Part shown: positions 35,646 to 41,313 of the stretch, one piece after another
Position numbering within the stretch: position 1 is the stretch's first letter
How the letters are laid out: every line of letters starts with the position of its first letter
Assembly: GCA_903881665.1 (NCBI GenBank)
Contig: CAIRUC010000086.1
Coordinates: forward strand, 1 to 41,313
Direction of reading: 5' to 3'
Length of the DNA: 41,313 bases
DNA from: an uncultured Bacteroidota bacterium
GTDB taxonomy: Bacteria; Bacteroidota; Bacteroidia; AKYH767-A; OLB10
The notes under the pieces: generated by a model
The model's input: the letters and a program-made list of their open reading frames with translations, nothing else
Told to the model about the DNA's origin: nothing
Database searches by the model: none
Position numbers and translations under genes: made by a program

Positions 35646-35685
35646 CGCCGCGGTCGCTTTTTTTCGTTGCAACGCTGCGTTTAAA
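35646..35685. repeat. right arm of imperfect inverted repeat
   Basis: On the reverse strand it begins TTTAAACGCAGCGTTGCAAC and ends GCGACCGCGGCG. With the left arm it frames 193 bases, a layout like a small non-autonomous mobile element or a large cruciform. No target-site duplication is clear. Confidence 0.5.
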
Positions 35686-35715
35686 TAATAAATTCTTTAA
35701 TTAGGTCTTAAGTTT

Positions 35716-35754
35716 GTTTATATTGCAGTCCTTTCAATTGATTGTATTGCAGCC
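35716..35754. promoter_or_regulatory. paired 15-bp boxes upstream of dinB (candidate operator of the LexA-like repressor)
   Basis: GTTTATATTGCAGTC (35716-35730) and GATTGTATTGCAGCC (35740-35754) form two tandem boxes whose starts are 24 bases apart. The same arrangement recurs at 38725-38763. The second box lies 12 bases upstream of the dinB -7 element, overlapping the -33 region. Confidence 0.7.
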
Positions 35755-35766
35755 AAATGTAAACAC

Positions 35767-35774
35767 TATTTTTG
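35767..35774 (+). promoter_or_regulatory. -7 promoter element of dinB, TATTTTTG
   Basis: An exact TAnnTTTG match 10 bases before the dinB ATG. TTG triplets at 35742 and 35747 flank the ideal -33 position and lie inside the proposed operator. Confidence 0.6.
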
Positions 35775-35784
35775 TAACCACAAA

Positions 35785-36972
35785 ATGCCAGCTCAAAATC
35801 GCACCGTTGTTCATATGGACCTCGACAGCTTCTTCGTATCTGTTTCAAGGCTGGAGAACTCGGCTCTTTTAAATAAGCCGGTAATTGTAGGGGGCTCCGG
35901 CGATCGCGGCGTGGTGGCGGCCTGCAGTTACGAGGCCCGTGCATTCGGGGTGCATTCTGCTATGCCGATTCGTATGGCTCGACGATTATGTCCCGATGCA
36001 ATTATCATTCGCGGCGATTATGAACGGTATAGCTATTACTCCGGAATGGTTACCGATATCATTAAAGAGAAAGTGCCCCTTTACGAAAAGTCTTCTATCG
36101 ATGAATTCTATATTGATATGAGTGGCATGGATCGCTTCTACGGTTGCTATGATTATGCTACTGAATTACGCTCCAAGATTACGAAAGAAACGGGCTTACC
36201 TATTTCTTTCGGCTTGTCGCAGAATAAAACCGTTTCGAAGGTGGCTACCGGTGAAGCTAAACCCAATGGTCAACGTAAAATTGATTTTGGTAACGAAAAG
36301 GATTTCTTGGCGCCCCTTTCAGTGAAGAAGATTCCTATGGTAGGCGATAAAACGTATACTTTATTAAGGAGCATGGGCGTTGAAAAGGTACTCACCCTTC
36401 AACAGATGCCGCCCGAGCTACTCGCACGCGTGTTGGGCGAAAACGGACATCTATTATGGAAGAAGGCTAACGGCATCGATAACACGCCTGTAGAGCCCTA
36501 CTCGGAACGCAAATCGATCTCTTGTGAAGAAACCTTCGAACAAGACACCGCCGACATTCCTTTTTTGAAAGCATTAATCGTTAAGATGACCGAAAAATTA
36601 GCGTATCAGTTGCGCTCCGAAAATAAACTAACGGCATGCGTTACCGTAAAAATTAGGTACTCGAATTTTGATACTCATACCATGCAAGCCCGAATTCCTT
36701 ATTCTTCCAGCGATCATACACTTATACAACGAGCGAAAGAGCTCTTCGATAAATTGTATGAAAGAAGAATGATGATTCGATTGTTGGGAGTAAGGTTTAG
36801 TCATTTGGTGGGCGGCGGACAACAAATCAATCTCTTCGAAGACTCGGAAGAAATGATTAATCTTTATCAGGCAATGGATAAAATGCGTCAACGCTTCGGC
36901 GACCAAGCGGTGCAAAGAGCCATCGGCACCGGATTTAAAATGCGCCGCTTTAATCCGTTTAACGGAAAGTAA
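35785..36972 (+). CDS. dinB: DNA polymerase IV (Y-family translesion polymerase)
   Basis: This 395-residue Y-family polymerase bypasses DNA lesions at the cost of fidelity. Catalytic acids are D12 in MDLDSFFVSV and D106/E107 in SIDEFYIDMSG. The fingers motif VAACSYEARAFGVHSAMP and the thumb GLSQNKTVSKVATGEAKP are intact, and the little-finger region has RLLGVRFSHL. A beta-clamp-binding motif QINLF is at residues 347-351, inside rather than at the C-terminal end. It is preceded by paired boxes suited to control by the divergent LexA-like repressor. It heads a co-oriented group ending in a DNA polymerase III alpha gene, an arrangement like other inducible mutagenesis cassettes. Confidence 0.96.
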   Translation: MPAQNRTVVHMDLDSFFVSVSRLENSALLNKPVIVGGSGDRGVVAACSYEARAFGVHSAMPIRMARRLCPDAIIIRGDYERYSYYSGMVTDIIKEKVPLYEKSSIDEFYIDMSGMDRFYGCYDYATELRSKITKETGLPISFGLSQNKTVSKVATGEAKPNGQRKIDFGNEKDFLAPLSVKKIPMVGDKTYTLLRSMGVEKVLTLQQMPPELLARVLGENGHLLWKKANGIDNTPVEPYSERKSISCEETFEQDTADIPFLKALIVKMTEKLAYQLRSENKLTACVTVKIRYSNFDTHTMQARIPYSSSDHTLIQRAKELFDKLYERRMMIRLLGVRFSHLVGGGQQINLFEDSEEMINLYQAMDKMRQRFGDQAVQRAIGTGFKMRRFNPFNGK

Positions 36973-37022
36973 AACAATAGGTGTTGATTTTCTTGTGAAT
37001 GTTCGCAATAAAAATCTTTCTT

Positions 37023-37030
37023 TAAATTTG
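37023..37030 (+). promoter_or_regulatory. -7 promoter element, TAAATTTG
   Basis: An exact TAnnTTTG match ending five bases before the ATG at 37036. It is the third exact example of this near-leaderless spacing. Confidence 0.5.
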
Positions 37031-37035
37031 TTTTT

Positions 37036-37656
37036 ATGAATCCGCTCGTTGATCAATATTTATTAGAAGGCTGTGGCCGTTGTAAGCTTGCAGGCACCCC
37101 AAAATGTAAAGTGCATCATTGGACAGCTCCTCTTATTGAGTTGCGACGTATCGTTTTGTCGGGAGGATTTACCGAAGAACGTAAATGGGGAATGCCTACC
37201 TATACGTGGAATGGAAAAAATGTAATCATTCTTGCAGCATTTAAAGAAAACTGTGTAATTAGCTTTTTGAAAGGAGCATTGTTGACTGATCCGAAAAATT
37301 TGTTGGTAGTGCCCGGAGAGAACTCACAGTCGACAAGCTTTATTCGTTTCACAGATATAAAACAAGTGCTTAAATTGGAGACTGCAATTAAAACGTTTCT
37401 GAAGGAAGCTAAATTGATAGAAGAATCAGGCAAAAAAGTAATTACTAAAAAGGCCGACGAAATGGAGATTCCTGATGAATTGAATACGGCATTTAAAAAA
37501 CAACCGTCTTTAAAAAAGGCATTTTATGCCCTTACCCCCGGTCGGCAACGCGGATATATTCTACATTTTACAGGAGCAAAACAATCGGCAACAAGAGTAA
37601 GTAGAATTGAAAAATGCGTTCCAAGAATTTTGGAAGGGAAGGGAATACAAGATTAA
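37036..37656 (+). CDS. YdeI/DUF1801-type protein
   Basis: This 206-residue protein has an N-terminal DUF1801-like fold (ELRRIVLSGGFTEERKWGMPTYTWNGKNVIILAAFKENCVISFLKGALLTDP). The C-terminal YdeI-type bacteriocin-protection/OmpD-associated motif reads IPDELNTAFKKQPSLKKAFYALTPGRQRGYILHFTGAKQSATRVSRIEK. Such proteins are widespread, and their biochemical role is poorly known. The N-terminus carries a CGRC...C patch (CGRCKLAGTPKCKVHHW) of unknown significance. It has its own near-leaderless promoter 64 bases after dinB and is followed by an EEP-family gene 44 bases downstream. Placement between polymerase genes may be coincidental. Confidence 0.88.
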   Translation: MNPLVDQYLLEGCGRCKLAGTPKCKVHHWTAPLIELRRIVLSGGFTEERKWGMPTYTWNGKNVIILAAFKENCVISFLKGALLTDPKNLLVVPGENSQSTSFIRFTDIKQVLKLETAIKTFLKEAKLIEESGKKVITKKADEMEIPDELNTAFKKQPSLKKAFYALTPGRQRGYILHFTGAKQSATRVSRIEKCVPRILEGKGIQD

Positions 37657-37700
37657 ACGAAGGTTAATCCAATACAACCTTTTTATAGAAATCGCTCATT

Positions 37701-38531
37701 ATGAAAAAACACTTACTCCTTTTCTTCTTTTTTTCTTTTTGCCAACTAATCGTTTCGTCGCAGTCTTCTTTTATGACTTACAATCTTCGTTACGACAACC
37801 CTGGCGATAAAGATAATAGTTGGCCCCTGCGTAAGGATGAAATGGTAAATATGATTCAGTTTTATCATCCCGATGTTTTAGGAATTCAAGAAGGACTTTA
37901 TCGTCAAGTGCAATATCTTGATTCTGCTTTAGTGAATTATGATTACGCAGGTGTGGGTAGAGATGATGGTGATAAAAAGGGAGAGTTCTCCGCTATCTTT
38001 TTTAATGCGAAAAAAATCAAATTATTAAAAACAAAAACGTATTGGCTTTCCGATACACCCGATAAGGTTTCGATAGGCTGGGACGCTGCAATGGAACGGA
38101 TTGTTACTTTCGCTATGCTACAAAGTATATCAACAAAAGACACTTTGTACGTGTTTAATTGCCATATGGATCATATCGGTAAAGTAGCTCGTGAAAATTC
38201 GGCAAAATTGATTTTTCAAATCATCGAAGCAATGCATATTAGCCGAAATAAAGTAGTTGTGATGGGCGACTTTAACTCGGAACCAACCGAACCTGCCGCA
38301 TTGTTATTTGCACAAAAAATGGATGGTGGATTTAATGCTAAAGATGTTATTACGTACGGCCCATTGGGCACTTTTAATACTTTCGACATCTTAATGCCTG
38401 TAACCAAACGGATCGACTATATTTTTACAAAGAACCTACGGGTAACGCAATATCTTCATATCGATGATCGTCGGAAAAACAATTTGTGGTTGTCGGATCA
38501 TTTACCAGTGATGGTGACAACTGTGCGCTGA
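37701..38531 (+). CDS. secreted endonuclease/exonuclease/phosphatase (EEP) family protein
   Basis: This 276-residue EEP hydrolase is preceded by a signal peptide (MKKHLLLFFFFSFCQLIVSS). The family metal and catalytic signatures are all present: MTYNLRYDNP (Asn), LGIQEGLYRQ (Glu), NCHMDHIGKVARENSAKL (His), VMGDFNSEPTEPA (Asp/Asn) and RIDYIFTKN with LWLSDHLPVMV (Asp/His). Export to the periplasm or beyond argues for a phosphoesterase, sphingomyelinase-like or extracellular nuclease role rather than chromosomal repair, despite its neighbours. The start ATG at 37701 is the only one giving a signal peptide. Confidence 0.92.
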   Translation: MKKHLLLFFFFSFCQLIVSSQSSFMTYNLRYDNPGDKDNSWPLRKDEMVNMIQFYHPDVLGIQEGLYRQVQYLDSALVNYDYAGVGRDDGDKKGEFSAIFFNAKKIKLLKTKTYWLSDTPDKVSIGWDAAMERIVTFAMLQSISTKDTLYVFNCHMDHIGKVARENSAKLIFQIIEAMHISRNKVVVMGDFNSEPTEPAALLFAQKMDGGFNAKDVITYGPLGTFNTFDILMPVTKRIDYIFTKNLRVTQYLHIDDRRKNNLWLSDHLPVMVTTVR

Positions 38532-39004
38532 TTTGTATTCTATGTAAGCGTATTTAGGGTCACGCGTGCCAATTGTGTTTCTTCTAAACGTATTTTTTCC
38601 CATAATCCCTTCTTCGTTTATTTATTAATGGAGTCGAGAAAAAAGAAGACGCTCAAAAATTTCATTTTGATCATCAGTCACTTACAATTTTTTTTAAGTC
38701 AATGGTTTGTTCCACTTGTTTTGTGATTATATTGCAGCCACTGAGTTTGATTGTAATACAATCTTTACGACTGTTGCGAAGGAGTTTTGTCGTAAGGGTT
38801 CCCGAGGGATAAGAATAGAGTAGGGACGATATGTGTTGCTTTTAAATTATTAGTTGGTTGACCCGGTTCCCCTCCTGCTGCTGTTATGCGTTCATCCCCG
38901 CATGCAAAGGCAATAGGAGGGGGATTAGAGGAGGAAAAGCAAAAAAGATAGCAGATATTGCTTATCATATAATAGAGTAATAGAACCCCTTAAAAACACA
39001 TATT
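38532..39004 (+). other. 473-base region holding the box pair and a GC-rich, structure-prone segment
   Basis: No convincing gene is present. Downstream of the boxes, TTACGAC (38765-38771) pairs with GTCGTAA (38789-38795). CCCCTCCT (38869-38876) pairs with AGGAGGGG (38915-38922). The 240 bases after the boxes are richer in G and C than the neighbours and could be a structured leader or small RNA expressed from the repressor-controlled promoter. A 21-codon frame at 38886 is too short to claim. Confidence 0.45.
38725..38763. promoter_or_regulatory. second pair of 15-bp boxes upstream of the peptide/dnaE unit
   Basis: GATTATATTGCAGCC (38725-38739) and GATTGTAATACAATC (38749-38763) repeat the dinB boxes with the same 24-base period. 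The latter is a perfect dyad, GATTGTA-A-TACAATC. Between the two loci, TTATATTGCAG-N9-TTGATTGTA is identical. Confidence 0.7.
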
Positions 39005-39121
39005 ATGGACATTGTAGATGTAATTATTCTTTCGTTTCGTTATGCCCCTCTTGCCCTAATGGGATTGGCGGCTGTGTATTTGTTGTACCTTCAATTGAGA
39101 GAAGCTCGGTTCCAAAAATAG
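39005..39121 (+). CDS. 38-residue single-helix membrane peptide
   Basis: A short frame encodes 38 residues. There is an acidic start (MDIVDVIILSF), one hydrophobic helix (about residues 14-29, LALMGLAAVYLLYL) and a positively charged tail (REARFQK), consistent with inner-membrane insertion with the tail in the cytoplasm. No homologue is recognised. It sits between the repressor-type boxes and dnaE, in the position where a small SOS-induced membrane peptide could be expressed. Evidence for translation is limited to its coding-like hydrophobic pattern; no strong ribosome-binding site is seen, which is normal for this phylum. Confidence 0.45.
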   Translation: MDIVDVIILSFRYAPLALMGLAAVYLLYLQLREARFQK

Positions 39122-39193
39122 TTTCGGCTCATCTCGGCTCCGCTCGATACTTCGCAGGCTCAATAACCATGATCACCGCTTGACGACCGCTGT

Positions 39194-39335
39194 CGGCTTT
39201 GCCGAACTAAAAAGCCTAAAGTAGAGCTGAAAAAGCACACTTTAGGACAAGACCGTAAACCGCGTCAGCTAAAACTGCGCTGGCCCAAGACGGCTTTGCC
39301 GAACTAAGAACTAAGAACTTTCATCGGCTTCGCCG
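39194..39335. repeat. short palindromic repeats CGGCTTTGCCG / CGGCTTCGCCG
   Basis: CGGCTTTGCCG occurs at 39194-39204 and 39291-39301, each time followed by AACTAA (a 17-base direct repeat). A variant, CGGCTTCGCCG, is at 39325-39335. These GC-rich mini-hairpins resemble REP-type intergenic repeats. Confidence 0.6.
39215..39246. terminator. hairpin between the small peptide and dnaE (possible attenuator)
   Basis: CCTAAAGT (39215-39222) pairs with ACTTTAGG (39239-39246), with an inner GCT/AGC pair closing a GAAAA loop. It lacks a T tract, so termination is not assured. Confidence 0.4.
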
Positions 39336-39361
39336 TACCCCCCCGAACTTCGAACCCAAAA

Positions 39362-41313
39362 TTGTTTCTCAACTCGCACACCTGGTTTAGTTTTTATTAT
39401 GGAACCTTCTCTGTGGAGGCGCTTCTTGAATCAGCGCAACGTTGCGGAGTGAAAAAATTGGCGTTAACAGATATCAATAATACTTCCGGTGTTCTCGATT
39501 TTATTCGCCTCGCACCGAAGTACGATGTTGAACCTGTTGTTGGGGTGGAGTTTCGCACCGGAGATACATTAAAGTTTATTGCCATTGCTGCCAATAATGA
39601 GGGCTTCGAGGAAATTAATCGCTTTCTTTCTTCTTGCCTGGTGCACGCTTCTTCAGAGGGGGAGTCTTCCGGAAATCGTGATGCTCTCGTGCCCGATCGT
39701 GCCCCGTACTTCAAAAATGTTTTTGTTGTTTATCCTTTTAACGCTCCGCTGTTTTCAAATGATCAGTTAACATCTACTTCGGCAACTAAACCCGGACTGC
39801 GTTTGCAGAAAGGAACAACAATGAAAACGGCAGGAAGAGCATCTTCTAAATCAAAGAAGAAAATAATTCCTACAGTCCCTTTCGATTTGCAAGAATACGA
39901 ATTTGTAGGAGTGAAATCCGGCGACCTCAATCGCTTACCTTTTTCAATATGGAAGGACAACTTGCAGAAATGTGTGGTGCTGCATCCGGTAACTGTCCGA
40001 CATAAAACTGATCATAATGTGCATCGCTTGCTTACGGCAATCGGACAAAATTCATTGCTGAGTAAAGTCCCTCACGAATTGTTTTGTGATGCCGAAGAAA
40101 AAATGTTGCCAGAAGCGGATATCCGTCAACGTTATGAACAATTTCCTGAACTTATTCAGAATGCGGAAAAGATTTTGAAGGAATCACATATCGCATTCGA
40201 TTTTCATCAAAGCAAAAACAAAAAAGTATTTACAGGCAGCGCCGTCGTTGATAAAGAATTACTGCAACGTGCAACGTGGAAAGGCGTTTATTATCGCTAT
40301 GGAGAAAATCCTTCCGAGGTGATTAAAGAACGTATTCGTAAGGAACTGCAGATGATCGTCGACTTAGGATTTTGTTCTTACTTTCTCATTAACTGGGATC
40401 TTATTCGATACGCACGCCGCCAAGGTTTCTTTTATGTAGGACGAGGCAGCGGAGCGAATAGCATGGTGGCGTATTGCTTGCGTATTACCGACGTTGATCC
40501 TAATGAACTTGATCTCTATTTCGAACGATTTATTAATCCGTACCGACAAAACCCTCCCGACTTCGATCTCGATTTCTCATGGAAAGATAGGGATGAAATT
40601 ACGCGCTATATCTTTCGCCGCCACGGAAATGAAAATGTAGCATTGCTGGGCACATACACTACCTTTCAATCAAATGCTGTAATTCGCGAACTCGGAAAAG
40701 TGTTCGGCTTGCCGAAAGCAGAAATAGATACATTGCAAGCAACAAAAGACCTGTCAGCAATTGGTGAAGGCCTTGGAAAAATTATTCATCGCTATAGCTT
40801 GTTGTTGCAAGATTTTCCACATCATCTCAGCGTGCATGCCGGAGGAATTCTCATCAGTGAAAAACCCGTTGTTTGCTATACCGCACTCAACCATCCGCCG
40901 AAAGGATTTCCGCTCACACAATTTAGTATGCTCGAAGCAGAAGATGTTGGCTTGTATAAATTCGATATCCTTAGTCAAAGAGGCCTCGGACATATTCGCG
41001 ATGCCGTTGATATCGTGAAGGAAAATAGAGGGATCGATATCGATATTCATCAGGTAAAAAAGTTTAAGGAAGACGAAAAAATAAAAGCCCTCATTCGTGA
41101 TGGAAAATGCATAGGCTGCTTTTATGTTGAGAGTCCAGCAATGCGCATGCTGCTGAAAAAATTACGCGTTGATCAATACATTCAGTTGGTTGCGGCAAGC
41201 TCTATTATTCGTCCCGGAGTAGCGCGCAGCGGAATGATGCGCGAGTATATTGTGCGTACCCATGATCCCGCTAAAAGAATTTACGCCCATCCCGTCATGA
41301 AAACATTGATGGA
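39362..41313 (+). CDS. dnaE: DNA polymerase III alpha-type (C-family) polymerase, 5' part; runs off the window
   Basis: At least 650 residues of a C-family polymerase are encoded, and the 3' end lies beyond the window. The start is a TTG giving MFLNSHTWFSFYYGTFSVEALLE, which matches the family's N-terminus; no in-frame ATG exists after the upstream stop at 39305-39307. The PHP domain is degenerate: the TDH of LTDHGN is TDI here (residues 36-38). The catalytic palm is intact, with GRGSGANSMVAYCL, PDFDLDF (D402 and D404) and KFDILSQ (D535). Its position after a repressor-type box pair and in the same island as dinB supports an inducible, error-prone role (DnaE2/ImuC-like) rather than the replicative copy, but this is inference. 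Confidence 0.88.
   Translation, partial: MFLNSHTWFSFYYGTFSVEALLESAQRCGVKKLALTDINNTSGVLDFIRLAPKYDVEPVVGVEFRTGDTLKFIAIAANNEGFEEINRFLSSCLVHASSEGESSGNRDALVPDRAPYFKNVFVVYPFNAPLFSNDQLTSTSATKPGLRLQKGTTMKTAGRASSKSKKKIIPTVPFDLQEYEFVGVKSGDLNRLPFSIWKDNLQKCVVLHPVTVRHKTDHNVHRLLTAIGQNSLLSKVPHELFCDAEEKMLPEADIRQRYEQFPELIQNAEKILKESHIAFDFHQSKNKKVFTGSAVVDKELLQRATWKGVYYRYGENPSEVIKERIRKELQMIVDLGFCSYFLINWDLIRYARRQGFFYVGRGSGANSMVAYCLRITDVDPNELDLYFERFINPYRQNPPDFDLDFSWKDRDEITRYIFRRHGNENVALLGTYTTFQSNAVIRELGKVFGLPKAEIDTLQATKDLSAIGEGLGKIIHRYSLLLQDFPHHLSVHAGGILISEKPVVCYTALNHPPKGFPLTQFSMLEAEDVGLYKFDILSQRGLGHIRDAVDIVKENRGIDIDIHQVKKFKEDEKIKALIRDGKCIGCFYVESPAMRMLLKKLRVDQYIQLVAASSIIRPGVARSGMMREYIVRTHDPAKRIYAHPVMKTLM

Larger units (their letters stand above)
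35349..35784. other. 436-base divergent control region between repressor gene and dinB
   Basis: No gene is seen. The region holds two GC-rich inverted arms (35411-35452 and 35646-35685) and two copies of ATTAACAAC (near 35462 and 35511). The pair of repressor-type boxes (35716-35754) and a dinB -7 element are nearest dinB. The arms stand out in an otherwise AT-rich sequence. Confidence 0.55.

Noticed and set aside
38886..38951. 21-codon + frame (MRSSPHAKAIGGG...)
   Set aside because: Too short and spans a stem arm; nothing supports translation.
38765..38968. 67-codon reverse-strand frame after the second box pair
   Set aside because: No start context, no family signal, and it overlaps two perfect stems better explained as RNA or DNA structure.
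38764..39004. 6S RNA, SRP RNA or tmRNA in the structured segment
   Set aside because: None of the diagnostic conserved cores of these RNAs was recognised.
40754..41050. 98-codon reverse-strand frame within dnaE
   Set aside because: The forward frame encodes an uninterrupted polymerase with catalytic motifs, so this is an antisense shadow; likewise 39397-39714 and 40761-41018.

Overview
The window reads as a chromosomal segment of a low-GC, AT-rich member of the Bacteroidota. Five secreted proteins end in the type IX secretion (T9SS) C-terminal sorting domain (YPNP near its start, then G-x-Y at the end). Many promoters carry the phylum-specific -7 motif TAnnTTTG, Shine-Dalgarno sequences are rare, and phylum-typical genes such as DUF4175 are present. 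Genus cannot be assigned from the sequence alone. No rRNA, tRNA, IS element, prophage or CRISPR array was seen.

Region 1 (1-9.8 kb) is a housekeeping block: an rRNA-methyltransferase-like gene, a DUF4175 coiled-coil membrane protein, an RsbW-like ATPase, ybeY, mnmG and a zinc-ribbon methyltransferase. Two long gene-free AT-rich stretches flank mnmG. They carry a cluster of parS-like CACGTG palindromes (four strong, three degenerate) plus iteron-like AAATGAAT repeats. This suggests a chromosome-partition centromere close to the replication origin.

Region 2 (9.9-19.6 kb) holds T9SS cargo proteins, including a multicopper oxidase and a 911-residue repeat-rich surface protein, together with a stand-alone response regulator, a polytopic membrane protein and rsmI.

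Region 3 (19.8-34.4 kb) is accessory. It contains a UPF1-like SF1 helicase, a DnaQ exonuclease/GIY-YIG fusion resembling the N-terminal half of UvrC, a translationally coupled pair of large MORN/YD-repeat secreted proteins, a coupled b-type membrane protein and decaheme cytochrome c, another T9SS protein, an RluA-type N-terminal domain lacking its synthase domain, a pirin and a nitroreductase.

Region 4 (34.5-41.3 kb) looks like a damage-response mutagenesis island. A LexA-like XRE/S24 repressor, with Ala-Gly cleavage site and Ser/Lys dyad, lies divergent from dinB. Downstream are a YdeI-like gene, a secreted EEP-family phosphatase/nuclease, a 38-residue membrane peptide and a DNA polymerase III alpha subunit (TTG start) that runs off the window. 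Two pairs of 15-bp boxes with identical 24-bp spacing lie upstream of dinB and upstream of the peptide/dnaE unit. They are the best candidate operator of a previously unspecified SOS-like regulon here.
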